From positions 7,268,501 through 7,332,500 of the forward strand of contig JBAIAC010000035.1 of the NCBI GenBank assembly GCA_037349315.1: 64,000 nt of DNA, written 5' to 3'. Position numbers and translations under genes: made by a program. The DNA comes from Chelydra serpentina. Lineage: Eukaryota; Chordata; Testudines; Chelydridae. The notes under the pieces were generated by a model that saw only the letters and a list, made by a program, of their open reading frames with translations, was not told where the DNA came from and made no database searches. Positions 34,979 to 47,825 of this stretch are shown piece after piece. Numbering within the stretch: the stretch's first letter is position 1; every line of letters starts with the position of its first letter.

Positions 34979-36019
34979 CCTGCTTGCAAACAACACATAA
35001 TCTCCTCTTCACACTAGAATTAAAAAAATAACACAACACCAAATTCTATGTCACCAGAGAACCCAGAAACTGAGAGCCACTGAATGTAGTACAGTTACGG
35101 TCGCGGTGACTGTTTTTGGAAATACTGCGCCATGGCACGTCATTAATTTCTCTTGTTTGCCACCTAGTGCTAAGCACCTATTGTGCATGCTGCCTTCCAG
35201 AAAGCCTTCAGCATACCTTTTGGTGCCTCTGCTATGTTTTTAGACATGCTGAGGTGCCTTTCATTTCTCCAGGCCTTCTTTATTTTAAAATTTACATTCA
35301 TTTAGATCCATTGCAATCTGTATGCTCAGCAACTGGGTCCTTGATTCTGGAACACAGACTCCTTGTCCAGCAAGTTGGGATCTGTTAACCTTCAGGGCCT
35401 GTCTGTTTACTCAAGCCTATGCATAACTAAAGATTTAGATAGGAGGTACCTTGTATCTATATGTCTGCTTGGTTGAAGCATCTCTTAATTCCCTTGCATT
35501 ATTATGGTATTTGGGGTTAATCTGGTGAGGGTCTGCTTGCTGCTTATCATTTTTGTTAATTGTAAAGCTGCCTAGATGCTTGTGTAGTTGGTGCATGTCT
35601 TTGAAATGCAAATGATTATGCTTTTCCTTCATTTTGCTTTTTTTTTTAATAAATCCTCTGCATTAGCTGTCATCCCTCTGCTGCATGATTGGTTCAGATT
35701 TGAACTTGATCATAGTACTGTATCAGGAATTCCTAGCCAACAAACAAAAAAACTTAATATACTGAAACACTTTTTTCTTGCTCCATCATGTCAACCATAT
35801 TTTTCTCTTACCTACCTAGGGCTGCACTATACTTCAGCTGACGTCTTCAACTGAGACCTCCTCTTATGTGTCTGATGGAAGTTGTACAATGCAGTTCAAA
35901 CCCACTGCATTGGAAATAATTACTGTATTCTGATCATACAGACTTGCTTAATGCTTCAGAGGACTACATCTATTTGCAAGTGTAGATAACTATGTATTGG
36001 CCAAGTCTTGAATATGTTG
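34979..36019. other. Intronic sequence, nothing recognised
   Basis: No gene or repeat family recognised. Confidence 0.35.
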
Positions 36020-36240
36020 TGGTGGTGTAGCCATGTTGGTCCCAGGATATTAGAGAAACAGGGTGAGTGAGATAATATATTTTATTGGACCAACTTCAGT
36101 TGGTGAGACAGACAAGCTTTCAAGCTTACACAGAGTTCTTCAGGTCCGGTAAGCTCGAAAACCTGTCTCTCTGACCAACTGAAGTTGATCCAATACAAGA
36201 TATTACTTCACCCACCTTGTCTCTCTATATAATGGATACT
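36020..36240. mobile_element. Foldback repeat related to SINE-like turtle repeats
   Basis: Bases 36085-36113 (ttggaccaacttcagttggt onward) pair with 36164-36193 (ending accaactgaagttgatccaa), and the stem extends through 'caagcttaca' and 'gtaagctcg'. The left end has 'gtagccatgttggtccc', common in turtle repeats. The outer parts ('gggtgagtgagataatat' and 'atattacttcaccca') also pair. Confidence 0.6.
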
Positions 36241-38194
36241 GTATTTCCCATAAAACCTATACTTCATTTCCAGATTTTATTTATTTTTTTATTAAAAGTA
36301 TCTCTCCCTGCTGGTCAAACTGATTAGAAACAGAGTGAAACTGGTGTTTATTCATGATCCTCAGGGGGCTCATTAACTTTTTAACTATGTTTTCAGGTAA
36401 AGTTCATGTGGCTAAAATCCTATTTAATTTGTTGGAAATTCAAGAAATATATTTCAACACAACAGAATCAAAGCTGAGAGAAAAATCTCATCAGTTTTTT
36501 TTCTTTCCTGTTAAAATTTTTCATCACTCGTTTCATTCCATTATCAGGACTAAAATATAAGAACACTGCTTGCGAACAAATATAGCATTTGGGTTTGGGC
36601 CAGAATTTCTTTTACAAGATAAACTTTTGTGTGAAATGAAAGCCAAACAGCTGCTCACAACTTGGGTTTGACGAAGTGATCTAATGCTCTTGCCCTGATC
36701 TCAAATGTGAAGCTAAACGATTTCTGTGCCAGAGTCTGTGTGCCAATCTCCTGGTCCCAATTTGTCAGAACAAAGCGCGTTGTTATTGCAGGTCTGGAAG
36801 TGAAACCTTTTTGTTTGATTTTTTTCACATAATTTAATGAGAACCCAAAACTGTTCGGAGACTTTTTCCCCAAGCACATATATCCTGAGTATTGATAGGA
36901 AAATAAAACCTTTGCAGACCCTTCCCACACAGCCCAAATTCTGTGTCTGCATATACTCATCTTTCCTCTTTAAAATGCTATGAAGAAAATATCCCATCTT
37001 AACCATTGTTGTACTTGACTTTCACTTTCTCTCTACTTATTCTCTTTTCCCAACTTTTTTCTATCCTTGCTCTTCTTCAGTTTTCTTCACTCTTATCTGT
37101 CTCTCTTCAGACTCTCCCCAGGCTGCCCTTTGACCTTCCTAGCCTTGGTGAGTGAATTTTAGTGCTGATCAGCAAGGTTTAGGCATCTGAGCCAGATGTG
37201 ATGCTGGCAGGTGCTGTGAGAGCTTGTCATGGTAGGTCTGCCAGTCCATCTGAGTTGCTCTCATGCTGCAGCGGGTGGGCCTGTTTTCTAAGCACACACT
37301 GCCAATTGCACTGCATTGTAACCAATTATGTCTGATTTGTATTGCGTGAAGATTTTTCCACGAGGAACTTGAATGAGACCACAAATCGAATTTGCAACCA
37401 GGTTTCTAGTGCTGAAAGGTTGGTTACTACATTAACTTGTTAAGCCACCTGGCCCTAGACATACCGAAGTCTTCAGGGAAGAGCTTAATTTGGAACAATG
37501 TAGCCATGTTAATGTTAGCAAATGGGTTTTGTAAAGGTGTTTTGATGAGAATTATTGGATACAGTAGAAAGCCAGGAGTTGATATATCTGAGGTAGAAGG
37601 CCTTGCAATAGGACTAATTTTTCCACATAGATGAATTCCTTTATTCCAATTACATTATTTTTGAAGATTACAAAAATAAAGTATTCTGGCTCAACAGTTT
37701 GTCTCAGAAAATGAACTTCGACCAATGGTAGCTCATTTAAGAATGTAATGTCACACTGCCAAGAAGCGAGTGTTTCTCTCTTGCTACACCATTGGCAGCA
37801 TATCCCCATGAACCTTCTCAGCCACATACTGTGTATCTACAGAATACACTGTTTGATACTCGCCTTGCACAAAAGGTTTTGATTTCCAAAGAATCTAAAA
37901 ATAAATTATTACATACACATTGAGACAAAATGTGTAGCTGGAATACAGCTATATTTTTAGTTTCTGCAAGATTTATTACACATGAAGTAGCAAAAGGTGG
38001 GGGGAGGGGCGATTTAAATTGTGGCCAAAATCTGCACCTTAATCGGTTACTGTTAACAGAAGGAAGGTGTACTCTGCTGGCATAGTTCGCAGCAATCGAG
38101 TTTCATTACCAAATATTTGCTAAATGTACTTCATGTCGCTCTGTTACCATTGTAATTGCAGATATACATTTGCATTGAATCATGTATTATTTTA
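36241..38194. other. Intronic sequence, nothing recognised
   Basis: Pyrimidine-rich at 37010-37130. No gene or repeat family recognised. Confidence 0.35.
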
Positions 38195-38350
38195 ACAGTG
38201 AGGGTAATTTGCCGCTGGAACAGTTTACCAAGGGTTGTGTTGGATTTTCCGCAACAGGATATTTTAAAATCAAGATATGCTCTAGTTCAGGCACTGCTTT
38301 TGGACTGGAATCAGGGGTCAAACAGCAGGTCAAACTAAATGATGGTGATA
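38195..38350 (+). mobile_element. CR1-like LINE 3' fragment
   Basis: 'gccgctggaacagtttaccaaggg' followed by 'aatcaggggtcaaacagcaggtcaaactaaatgatggtga' resembles the coding-to-tail junction of CR1 copies. Diverged. Confidence 0.5.
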
Positions 38351-38384
38351 TCTTGCTCAAGGCACCCAGAAATGTGGGCCACTG

Positions 38385-39250
38385 TGTCACCCCCCTTCCT
38401 CAGCAAGAGCTCTGCTGCTGCCAAGGTGCCTGTCAGCTCCCTGGCACACAAGCCTGTCTGCTCTTCAGGAATTTGCCAGTATAAAAATTTCTTTGTAGGT
38501 ACCAGTCAGTGATGAACGCGAGTTCCCCCAGAGACGTCTTTCTGCAGTGCCCAGTCCCTCTTGCTGCTTCCAAAAAGACACCGCACACGCCAGCCTCTTA
38601 GGTTAGCTGCAGACTCTCACTTCACTTTAATACACAGCACTGAGCGGGTTTTGTAATAAAACAAGGACAGGTTTATTAATAAACAGATTTCAGCGATACT
38701 AAGCAAGAGAAAAGGAGACAGGTATCGTTACAAATAAAACATGATTTCCAGTGACTAAGTTAAATGTAGCAAGTTACAATCTGTGCCTAAGCAGTTTTCT
38801 TTCTCGCATCAAGTTGCCAAGGGACCCCAACGTTCACTGAACCAAAGGGTGCTGTTCCCTTTATTCCCTACCTGATGGATAACTAAAATGCCTTTGGGCT
38901 CCCTGAATATTACCTAAAGCCTATTGTCTCTGCCTCCAAAGCCAGGAAGGATTCCTGAGGTGAAGATTCTGTCCCCCTGGTGTGCTCACTAAGCCCCAGC
39001 TTGATAGCTTTGTTCATTGTGTGTGTAAATATGCTTTCATTGTCCTCTGCCGATAATGAAGCCAGTCAGACAGGTAAATATGCATTCCTTTGCCTAGGGC
39101 AGGCTGGGTTCATGCGCTGCCTCCCAAACACATTTTAAGAAACTATTTCCAGCACATATCTCTAACTCTTTGTACACAGCGCATACATACATCACTCAGT
39201 GATTTTTCAGGACCAGCGTGTCACCAGTTTACATATGATACATGACACCT
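38385..39250. repeat. Candidate diverged LTR-like repeat
   Basis: Begins near tgtcaccccccttcc and ends near tacatgaca. The interior has 'aataaaacaaggacaggtttattaataaac', like the related arrangement at 53153-53190. I could not find a target duplication or confirm an LTR. Confidence 0.3.
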
Positions 39251-39542
39251 TTTATATACATATTATGACAACAATGTGTTGAGGGTAATGAGTATGCCAT
39301 GTCTGATATGAGTTAGTATTGTGGGCCCTCTGCTAGTTGGCATTGAGGGGCTCCCAGGCTCACACCTCCCCTTTTACAATGCAGCAGCAAGGTCAGAGTC
39401 CACTTCCTGGACAGGGCATCTGCCACTATATTTTCTTTCCCTTAATATGCACAATTTCCATGTCATATTTTTGCACTGTCATGCTCCACTGGTGCCTTCT
39501 GGCTTTTAAAATCGATGAAATAGTCTACTACTTTTAGTGTAA

Positions 39543-39885
39543 ATTCATAGATTTTTAGGGCCAGAAGCAACCACTAGATCATCTAGTCTGACCTCCTATA
39601 TCACACAGGCCACAGAATTTCATCGTGACTCCTGTAATGAGCCCAATAACTTGTGGTAGACTAAAGCAGATCTTCCAGAAAGGCCTCCAGTCTTGATTTG
39701 AAGACTTCAAGACATGGAGAATCTACCTCTTCCTTAGTAGCTTATTCCAATGTTTAATCACCCTCTCTCTGTTAAAAATTAATGCTTTATTTCTATTTTC
39801 AATTTGTCTGGTTTCAACTTCCAGCCATCCATTTTTATGGCTTTCTTTGCTATTTCAAAGTGCCCTTTCATACCCAGAATTTTCT
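39543..39885 (-). mobile_element. CR1 LINE 3' fragment
   Basis: On the + strand it shows the complement of a CR1 3' end: 'catagatttttagggccagaag', 'gatcatctagtctgacctcctatatcacacaggcca', 'tcttccttagtagcttattcc' and 'cactctctctgttaaaaatt'-like sequence. It is 5'-truncated. Confidence 0.85.
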
Positions 39886-42800
39886 CCCTGTATTGGGGGT
39901 GGGGGGAAAGGTGTTGGAATGAGAGTGCGTTTGAGGAATTTCCTGCACTGTATAGAAAAGTTAGTTGATACAAAGGAACTAAAAAGCAATTACAAAATCA
40001 GAGTTTGGAGATAATAACCATCAAGTAATGGTGTTTGAAAATGTATCTACCAATACAACGGCTATCCAGCTTTGAGGTAAAGGTTTGGGATTGCCATAGG
40101 TCTGATGTGTCTCTCTCCCCCACACACACACACATTTGTGATCCGCTGTGAGGGTAACACCTTTCTCATTGCCAATATGGTGGTAATGCTTCTGGAACAT
40201 ATGGTTTTCTTTCCTCAGACTTCACTTGGTTCTCTGGTGAACGGAAGCCTATACCACAACATCAGCAACTTTATGTGAACATTATTTGTGAAGGCAGGTT
40301 TGCAAGTTTGTGCGTGCAAATTTGGTGCGGCTGCCAAGCAATTGGCAAGGCGCAGTGTCACGGAGGCTGGGCGTCCCTGCTATAAATGAGCTGCTTACTA
40401 TGTCATGAATATCTGAATTTTTGTTTTTAAATAATTTGTTTGTGAAATTGAAATTTGTTTTAAGAGATCTCCCTTGACTAGTACTGCCAATATTGCACAT
40501 TTGTTTTAGTAAACTCTTCAAATTAGATACCTCTTATGTAGTTTCACGTATCAGAATCTCTTGTCTGGTGTTCTTTAATCCCAAATAGCTATCACTTTTT
40601 CTCCTAAATATCTATCATCTGTGTCCAGTTCTCCACTAAGTGATGAAAGATGTTGGATTCTTCAGTAGATAGTGCTCTAACTTCATTGTACGATTCACTA
40701 TACATTTTATACAGGGTAAACATACTTAGAAACAGCCTTCATTACCTATATTTTAACCAGAGCAAGACCTTAGATTTATTTGTATTATCTTTGTGTTCAT
40801 TAATAAATTGCTAAACTTAATCTGTTATGATTTGTATATCTTCTGCTTAAATTTCATAAGCCTCATCAAAAATAGCTTACTGCTCATCTCTTGGCTTGAT
40901 TAGAGAGAGTTCCCAGTCCCCTACAGAAATCTAAACTGACACTATTAATCTTCCAGATGAATTGTTACTGTTTGTGTTGACCTTGTGGATTGGGGGCATG
41001 AAAATGTCAAAGGGCTGTATTAGTAGAATCACAGCATGTCACTTTAGAGCAAAATTTCTCTCCGACTAGTATTCTCAAATTTCCCTTGACTTATATGTGT
41101 AGTAGCATAAACCTGGCACCATCATGTGGTATTTCTAAATCTACATATGGAATAAACTTACTAACTGTAGTGCTTCCATTCCATGTGTTACAAACATGGA
41201 AGGATTTTTTTCTTCCGTAAGATATATTTATAAAAATAATTAGCATTTCCAGAAGCTGTCTAAAACATTTTTGCATGAAACTTATATTACTTTTGATCCT
41301 TTATTCGAAAGGAGTTAAGGTTCTTACTAGTGATGCTTTTGTGAGGTAACACGTGCAAAACATATTGATCCTTTAAAGGTTAAAATAAATATATTCTGCA
41401 TGCTGAAGGCATTATGATGGGATTTTGAAACAGGAAATGTGATGTTTTTAATGAGTTTTTAAAAGATGTTGAAACTGTGCTATGGAATAGTGCAAGACTG
41501 GATGAATTTTGAAACAGGAAAACTAATTTTGTTAAACATCATTTGTGACATGAATGATAGCTGCTAGTATTGCCCATGCAACCATCATGGACTTATATTT
41601 AGGATAAATCTGGCTGTTTTCCACAAGCTCTTTATGGTTTGCACTTGCCAGGTTTCTCTCTTAGGGAGCGTAGAGACAGAGTATAGAAAATCTTGTCAAA
41701 ATTCTGTACTGCCCATTGGTTGTGTCCTTGAATGTGTTCACACTATACAAAGGACACGTTTTCTGGTTTAAGCCTTTATCATATACGCACTTGTCTGTGT
41801 AGTTATGGGGATCATTCCTGGGATATGTGAACAATTGCACAGTCCATCTATTGTCATAATCTGTTGTCAATTTCTCACTGATTGACATGCTGTCACGTTT
41901 AATACTGGAGATTGAACAAGAATATTTTCTCTTGGTGTGAAATTAAATGAGGATAGTGCACATGGTATAAATTTCCTTTATTATTTAAATGGTCCGAAAA
42001 TGCATCTCTTACCAAAGATGAGTCTAACTTTGTGTTAGTTGTAAGTGCCCCATTAGAGTTTAAAAATATAACCAAGTTAACTTAAGTAATTTAATACCGT
42101 AAACTGATAAACAAAGATAATCAAGTTGTTATTACTATCTTACAGATGTTATGGAAATGTCTTTCAGTTCTTGGAGCGATCAGGCAAAAGAATTACATTG
42201 TTGCCACATACTAGAAACACATTAGCTATATGGAGTGTTCTCCACATGCACGTATGCCTGTTGGCTGTTTGTAAACAAGCTCATCGTTGGTATGTGCTTA
42301 CTCAACTAGAGCAATCCTTTGCTTTGTATACTTAAATAAGTCCATCAAACCAGAATGGCTTTCCAGTGTGTGGTCTTGTGTTGTTTTTGCCACTAAAATT
42401 CTATTCTCTGCCCACAAATGCTATCTGTGTATGTTGATCGAATGTATCAATTTGACCTTGCTTGTAGTTGACCATGTGGTGATGTTTTAAGTTACTGTGA
42501 GAATCAGTCACCCACACAGTGCCCTCGGCACTAAAAGTGACATAGTGTTGATGGCACTGTGTGGATGGATGATTGATTCTTATCAAAGCAAGGAGAGCGA
42601 ACTCCCTCTTATGTACATTGTAGGATTTCTGGTCATTCGCTATTGTCATTGTTAATGAGTATTAAACCATTTCCCCTCGATGTATGGCAGAAAATGCAAG
42701 TCTCTTTCATTCCAGACTCAAGATGATGCTATTATGTTTGATTTGCTCCACCCTTGAGACATGGTACAGTGCCACATGAGACAATGGAATAATATCCTAA

Positions 42801-43041
42801 TATTCATATTGTGCTTTCAAATAACAGGAATTTGCCAACTGGTGGTGGAAACTGATTTATATTGGCAGAACCTTCCCGGACACATGTTGAGTCCTGTGGT
42901 GATTCCAAACATCTGCAACCCACTACTTCCACAATACAATGGGCTCCTAACAAATGTAACTCAGAACCATAAATCTATTATTGGACAGAATGGTATTCCT
43001 TAGTGCATGCTGAAGTTTATTTTGTGGTATCTGTTTACTGT
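39886..43041. other. Intronic sequence, nothing recognised
   Basis: About 3 kb of AT-rich sequence with a short (CA)n run at 40120-40133. No gene, RNA or repeat family recognised. Confidence 0.35.
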
Positions 43042-43336
43042 GGGCATGTCTACACTTAACAGTAGATTGGCACTGCTACAATCAATGCAGTGAGCGCTGA
43101 TTTAGCAGGTCTGGTGAAGACATGCTAAATCGATGGGAGAGCGCTCTCCCATCGATTTGTGTACTCCACCTCCCCGAGAAGTGTAAGGGAAGTCGACGGG
43201 AGACGCTCTCCAGTTGACACAGCACAGTGTATCCACCATGGCAAGTGGATCTAACTATGTCGACTTCAGTTACATTATTCACCTAACTGAAGTTGCGCAA
43301 GTTAGATCAATTTACTGCGGTAGTGTAGACCAGCCC
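43042..43336. mobile_element. MITE with internal hairpin, 'gggc.tgtctacac' family
   Basis: It begins gggcatgtctacac and ends gtgtagaccagccc, inverted terminal repeats of about 14 bp. 'cttcagttacattattcacctaactgaag' is an internal hairpin, in the opposite orientation to the hairpins in the copies at 47467 and 61967. A second hairpin is formed by 'aaatcgatgggagagcgctctcccatcgattt'. Confidence 0.7.
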
Positions 43337-44434
43337 TGTGTCTCTACTATAACCAGTCTGAAATCATAAGGAGCTCCTATATGACGATAGCTCTACTTTG
43401 GTGTTTGGGCAAGTTATGGATAGTAATAGACCTTTTGGGATAAAACGAGAAGACCTTATACTTATTATTTATTGTTCCTATAGAAGTAGAACCTAGGAGG
43501 CTTAGTCATGACACAGGGACCCCAATTGGGCTAGGTTCTGTATCCACATAACAGAAGAATGATCTCTCCCAAAAAGAGCTTTTAATCTATTTAATTTTGA
43601 TCCAAATCCTTTTAGAGGCTTCGAAATGCCCAGATGAATGTTTCTATTTCTCATTTCCCGCTACAATGGTAAGTGGGACTCTGTTCTTGTAAAATTTTCC
43701 AGGCCAGTTTTGCAGACCTAGCAAGGATCTGATAGTTTGCAGGAAGATCTAAACTTTTCAGTGTTTATTTTAACAACTTGAGGCTTTCCCATTCTTTGAC
43801 TGAAATGCTGGATTAAGTTTATCATCTGAGTTTGTCAGTTGCCCAATGCATTTCTTCTGAATAAAGGAACAGATGGCACTGGATTCTAAACATGTTACTG
43901 CCACACAAATCATTTGTATTGGAAGCTACTGACAGTAGTTTGCATTTAGTAGTGTTAAATTACTGAATTCAGTAACAAACTGTGAGGGATCTAGGAATCG
44001 AAAACTTGCTCCTTGTTTTGGTCTGATAAAAGTAGAATTTGGGGGGCCTTGGACCTTGAGGGCACACAACAAAAGCTGTTTTTGGAGAGCTATTGGTATG
44101 TTCCTGGAGAACGATGAGGGTTGGAAAGGTGGTTTCTTGTAGCTGATTTGCTTGTTAAAGTGAGTTAATTGTTTCAGTTTGGTTGCTTTTTAATGCTGCT
44201 GGGTGCCATGGTGACATTAAAACATCAGTTAAGCATCAGGACACAAACAGCTTTTGTATAGATATCATCTTTCCTATTATTTAATTCCAAATAATTAAAT
44301 AATGACATTTGTAACTAATGGAAAGTAGATTTCCTTTAGGAATACAGTGAATTAATCTGTCATTGCATAAACTGTATTTACCTGGTGGGTCAGATGAATG
44401 GGGAGCACCATTGTGCTGACAAAGCAACATGAAG

Positions 44435-44437
<3 letters not shown>
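43337..44437. other. Intronic sequence with a MIR-like trace
   Basis: 43462-43590 resembles the 3' part of the MIR-like copies at 12285 and 56035. The rest is unrecognised. Confidence 0.4.

Positions 44438-44530
<93 letters not shown>
44438..44530. repeat. (TG)n microsatellite
   Basis: An uninterrupted TG dinucleotide array of about 93 bp, followed by (GAGT)n at 44531-44544. Long enough to be polymorphic. Confidence 0.97.
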
Positions 44531-44533
<3 letters not shown>

Positions 44534-44544
44534 TGAGTGAGTGA

Positions 44545-46170
44545 ATTTATCAAAGATTTTCAAAGTGATCAGCCTCGTCCAGGATTTGTACTGAAGCAGC
44601 TGTCTGGAAGCAAATGTGGGAAATAGAAATCTGTCACTTAAACGGTACAACCTGCATATGGCAGGATGCACAGCTGCCAAAACATAAGCATCCTCTTGTC
44701 TTTAAAAGTGTATTCCATAATTCCATTTCTGCCCTCCACCATATGTGTTTTGTGCTGCAGCCATGCCAGGGTGTTATCTGAAAATAGCAAGAGAGAGAGC
44801 AGTCATAACAAAAGAAGGGGGAAAATCAACCTAAGTGCAATTGTGGCTTTATTCCAGTTACTACTTAACGTATATCTTAAATAAAAATTCATTTTTATCT
44901 TCGATGCTAATGAATAAACAAAAGAGCTGAATCCACTGACAATCTGAAGAAGCTGCCTGGTGTGGGTAATAAAGAGAACCAATTTCCTAAAATATATATT
45001 ACAGCATTAAATTCTGCAGTTTTAGGGCTCAGACTTGCTCCCATTAAAACCAATGGCATAATCCCCATTACTTTCAAAGGGAGCAGGGTTGGGCTTTTCA
45101 GTAGTTTAAAAATGTGGTAAAATGCTAAGATTCCACGTCAGTTAGCTCTTCAAATGATCCGGGATGTTTTGTTCATTGCAAAAAGAGTTTGCTTAAGGTA
45201 AGAGGAACGGGAGTTAACCAGAATTAAGAAAAACAGTTATATTGTGGAATGTCCCCAAAGATGCCTCTGGCCTTCTAGATGAGCTGTAACGTCGTTAGTT
45301 AAAATGCATCGCCATCCTCAGTCTCAGTGAACATTCGATGTAGTCAATTTACTGTTGTGTGGTTTTCCTTAAAGGGTGAAATTCACTCCCTAGGCAAGGA
45401 GATAGCACCTGGCCAATGCACCACATAAGCCTCTCTTTGTGCTTGTCGCTTCTACACAGGAGTGAGTTTCAGGCTATGTGAATAGACTATGACACCTTCC
45501 CACTCGGTATTCACAAGCTACTGAAACATAGAACGTGTGGTCTCTCCTGACCATTGGGACATGTTTTGTCCACCCCGACCTCTGTGCGACCCCATTGAAA
45601 TCAATGGGACTGAGATCGTGAATAAGAGAAGATTTTCTTGTTTCCTTTCTTCAATATTATGTTACGTTTGGAGGAAAAAATCAAAATAAATTTCAAATGT
45701 GTATTTCCAGCATGATTAAATCAGTCTCATAAGCAGTCACTAGTAGTTGTGCGGTGCAACGTATGGGAGTAAAGGCTTATTCTCTAGGGCTGAGAATAAA
45801 TGGGTTTTGAATGGGAAACTGGGATTATAATTTACCGTTTGTTCCCGGCCAGACAACGTTGAACAATTAAAACTAACCTATTGTCTGCCTTGGCGCTTAC
45901 ATAAACTATCTTAATTGATACATTCTGACCTGTGGGTAAAGGGAGAGGAGAGTGGTTCCTAAATGTGCTTTGACTTTGATGTGCACAGACTGCTCTGTAA
46001 TGGTGTGGGAAGGTTCATTTTAAACATCCCCATTCATTTAATCCTTTGGTGTCTTTTGATTGAATCCTGTTGGATGTGCTTTATGTAGTGGTGTCATCTT
46101 GCTTCAACCCTTTTGCTAGTAGTAATTAGAAAATGAAAAGTTTCTCATGTCATTCGCTAGTGCAGCTATT
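44545..46170. other. Intronic sequence, nothing firm
   Basis: 45020-45100 ('gggctcagacttgctcccatt...ggagcagggttgggc') looks like an old repeat. No gene recognised. Confidence 0.35.
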
Positions 46171-46295
46171 GGAGGCTAAGGCCAAATTTTTCAAAATTGG
46201 TTAGTGATCTTGGGCGTCTACGTTTTTGGGAGCCTAGTGTGAGATGCTTTAGGGAAACCTAATTTTCAAAAAGTGAGTGGTCAAAAATTTCTGCA
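46171..46295. repeat. Old interspersed repeat
   Basis: 'ccaaatttttcaaaattggttagtgatcttgggcgtctac' and 'gaaacctaattttcaaaaagtgag' match the pattern at 20367-20455. Confidence 0.45.
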
Positions 46296-47089
46296 AACCA
46301 CATCCGCTTCAGGTGTCTCCAGTTGGGAGACAGGAGTCACTTCAGAAAATCTTGGCCTAAAGATAGTAAGTGCAATATGTTATTTTAATGGTGCTGATCG
46401 CATTTATCCTCAAGTCAATCTTTTTCAGAAATTTGGTCAGGAAAACCCATGTAACTTGTTCTGTGACTAGGTAGATGGAAATGTATTTCCCTGTACTGAA
46501 GCTTTTTATGCTGATGTATCTCAATTCTGCTCAGAGACCTGTGAGTGAGTTTTTTTTAATGTGAAATACTACTTTATTGGAAAGGGATTCCATAATATTT
46601 AGCCTATATGGGGGGGAGGGGAAAGAATGTTGATAACCTGCAATTAAAATAACTGATACATCTTTTAAAATATGTCAGCCTTCAGCTAACGAAGTTTTTC
46701 TTTTGTTAACACTCCAGCAAATGCTACAGGATGCGTGTAACACATGAAATTGAAAGTACAGTACAGTGCTCTGGTGGGAGACATGAAACAAACTGAATGA
46801 AGGAAAATGTGTATTTCATTGGTTTTATTCAGTGGTTTTAGCTAAGGTTACATGGTCTAAAGTTGGATTTTTGAAGTATTGAATACTTTTTTTGGCAGTT
46901 GTCATAAGCAGTCATACTGCCTTTCGTTTCCACATGGATGAGGCACTCAAAGGAGAGGGGTTTTTGATACCGATTAAAGGGTCAAGACACCTTTAGTCAA
47001 TATTTTCAAGTTATTGATAATAACGATCCCATTATTACTGATGTACGACCAAACTGTAGAAAAAGAAACCCCACAGTCACACACGGAGG
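46296..47089. other. Intronic sequence, nothing recognised
   Basis: AT-rich unique-looking sequence. Confidence 0.35.
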
Positions 47090-47825
47090 TGTAAGCAGTG
47101 CAACCTAGTGGTCAGAGCAGGAATCTGGCCTAGTGGTCAGAGCAGAATCAGAGGGCAGAACCACCAGCGTGGTCAAGAGACAAGCCAATAGTCAGAGCCA
47201 GAAAGCAGGAGCCAGAACGGAACCAAGGGGCAGAGTTGCAGTCGTGGTCAGGAGACAAGCCAGGGGTCAGAAATCAGGAGTACAGAGGTAGGCAGGGACT
47301 AGGGCAGGAGTGGAGCAGAGGGGGTTGGAGCAAGAGCCAGACAGGAAGCAGGAAGTAGGTCGCAGCTGCTGCAGGAGTAGAACACATTGAGCACCCATTG
47401 TATTGCTCCAGGGTTTAAATGGTGATCAGTTGGCTCTTCTGACCAATCAGGGAGCACAGTCACTTAGGGCTGGTCCACACTAGGGGGCGGGATCGATCTA
47501 AGATACGCAACTTCAGCTATGTGAATAACGTAGCTGAAGTCGAATATCTTAGATCGATTTTTAAAAGTACTTACCACGGTCCACATGGCAGCAGGCAGGC
47601 TCCCCCGTCAACTCCGCTTACTCCTCGCGTGGAGCTGGAGTTCCGGAGTTGACAGGGAGCGCTTCTGGGATCGATTTATCGCGTCTAGACGAGACGCGAT
47701 AAATCGATCCCAGAACATCGATCGCTACCCGCAGAATTGGGTGGGTAGCGTGAATGTAGCCTAAGTGAGGGTTTATTGGGCCCAGTGGAGTCATTGGGTT
47801 GCTAAGTGACCGAACCCAAAGGCAG
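47090..47825. repeat. Interspersed repeat with a MITE nested in it
   Basis: 47090-47460 has repeated 'gtcagagc', 'ggtcaggagacaagcc' and 'gggtcagaa' words like the repeat at 16118. The sequence resumes at 47762 ('gggtttattgggcccagtgg') after the MITE at 47467-47761, so the MITE is the later insertion. Confidence 0.5.
47467..47761. mobile_element. MITE with perfect 24-bp-arm palindrome
   Basis: It begins gggctggtccacac and contains the hairpin 'cttcagctatgtgaataacgtagctgaag'. It also contains a palindrome whose arms, 47663-47686 and 47692-47715, are exact inverted copies over 24 bp with a 5-base loop. Same family as 43042 and 61967. Non-coding. Confidence 0.72.

Noticed and set aside
34375..34998. 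Overlapping long open frames on both strands
   Set aside because: All fall within the GC-rich hAT-type element at 34386-34970. Frames open on both strands at once indicate composition, not coding.
44281..44680. Open frames with long His-Thr runs
   Set aside because: Translation of the TG microsatellite.
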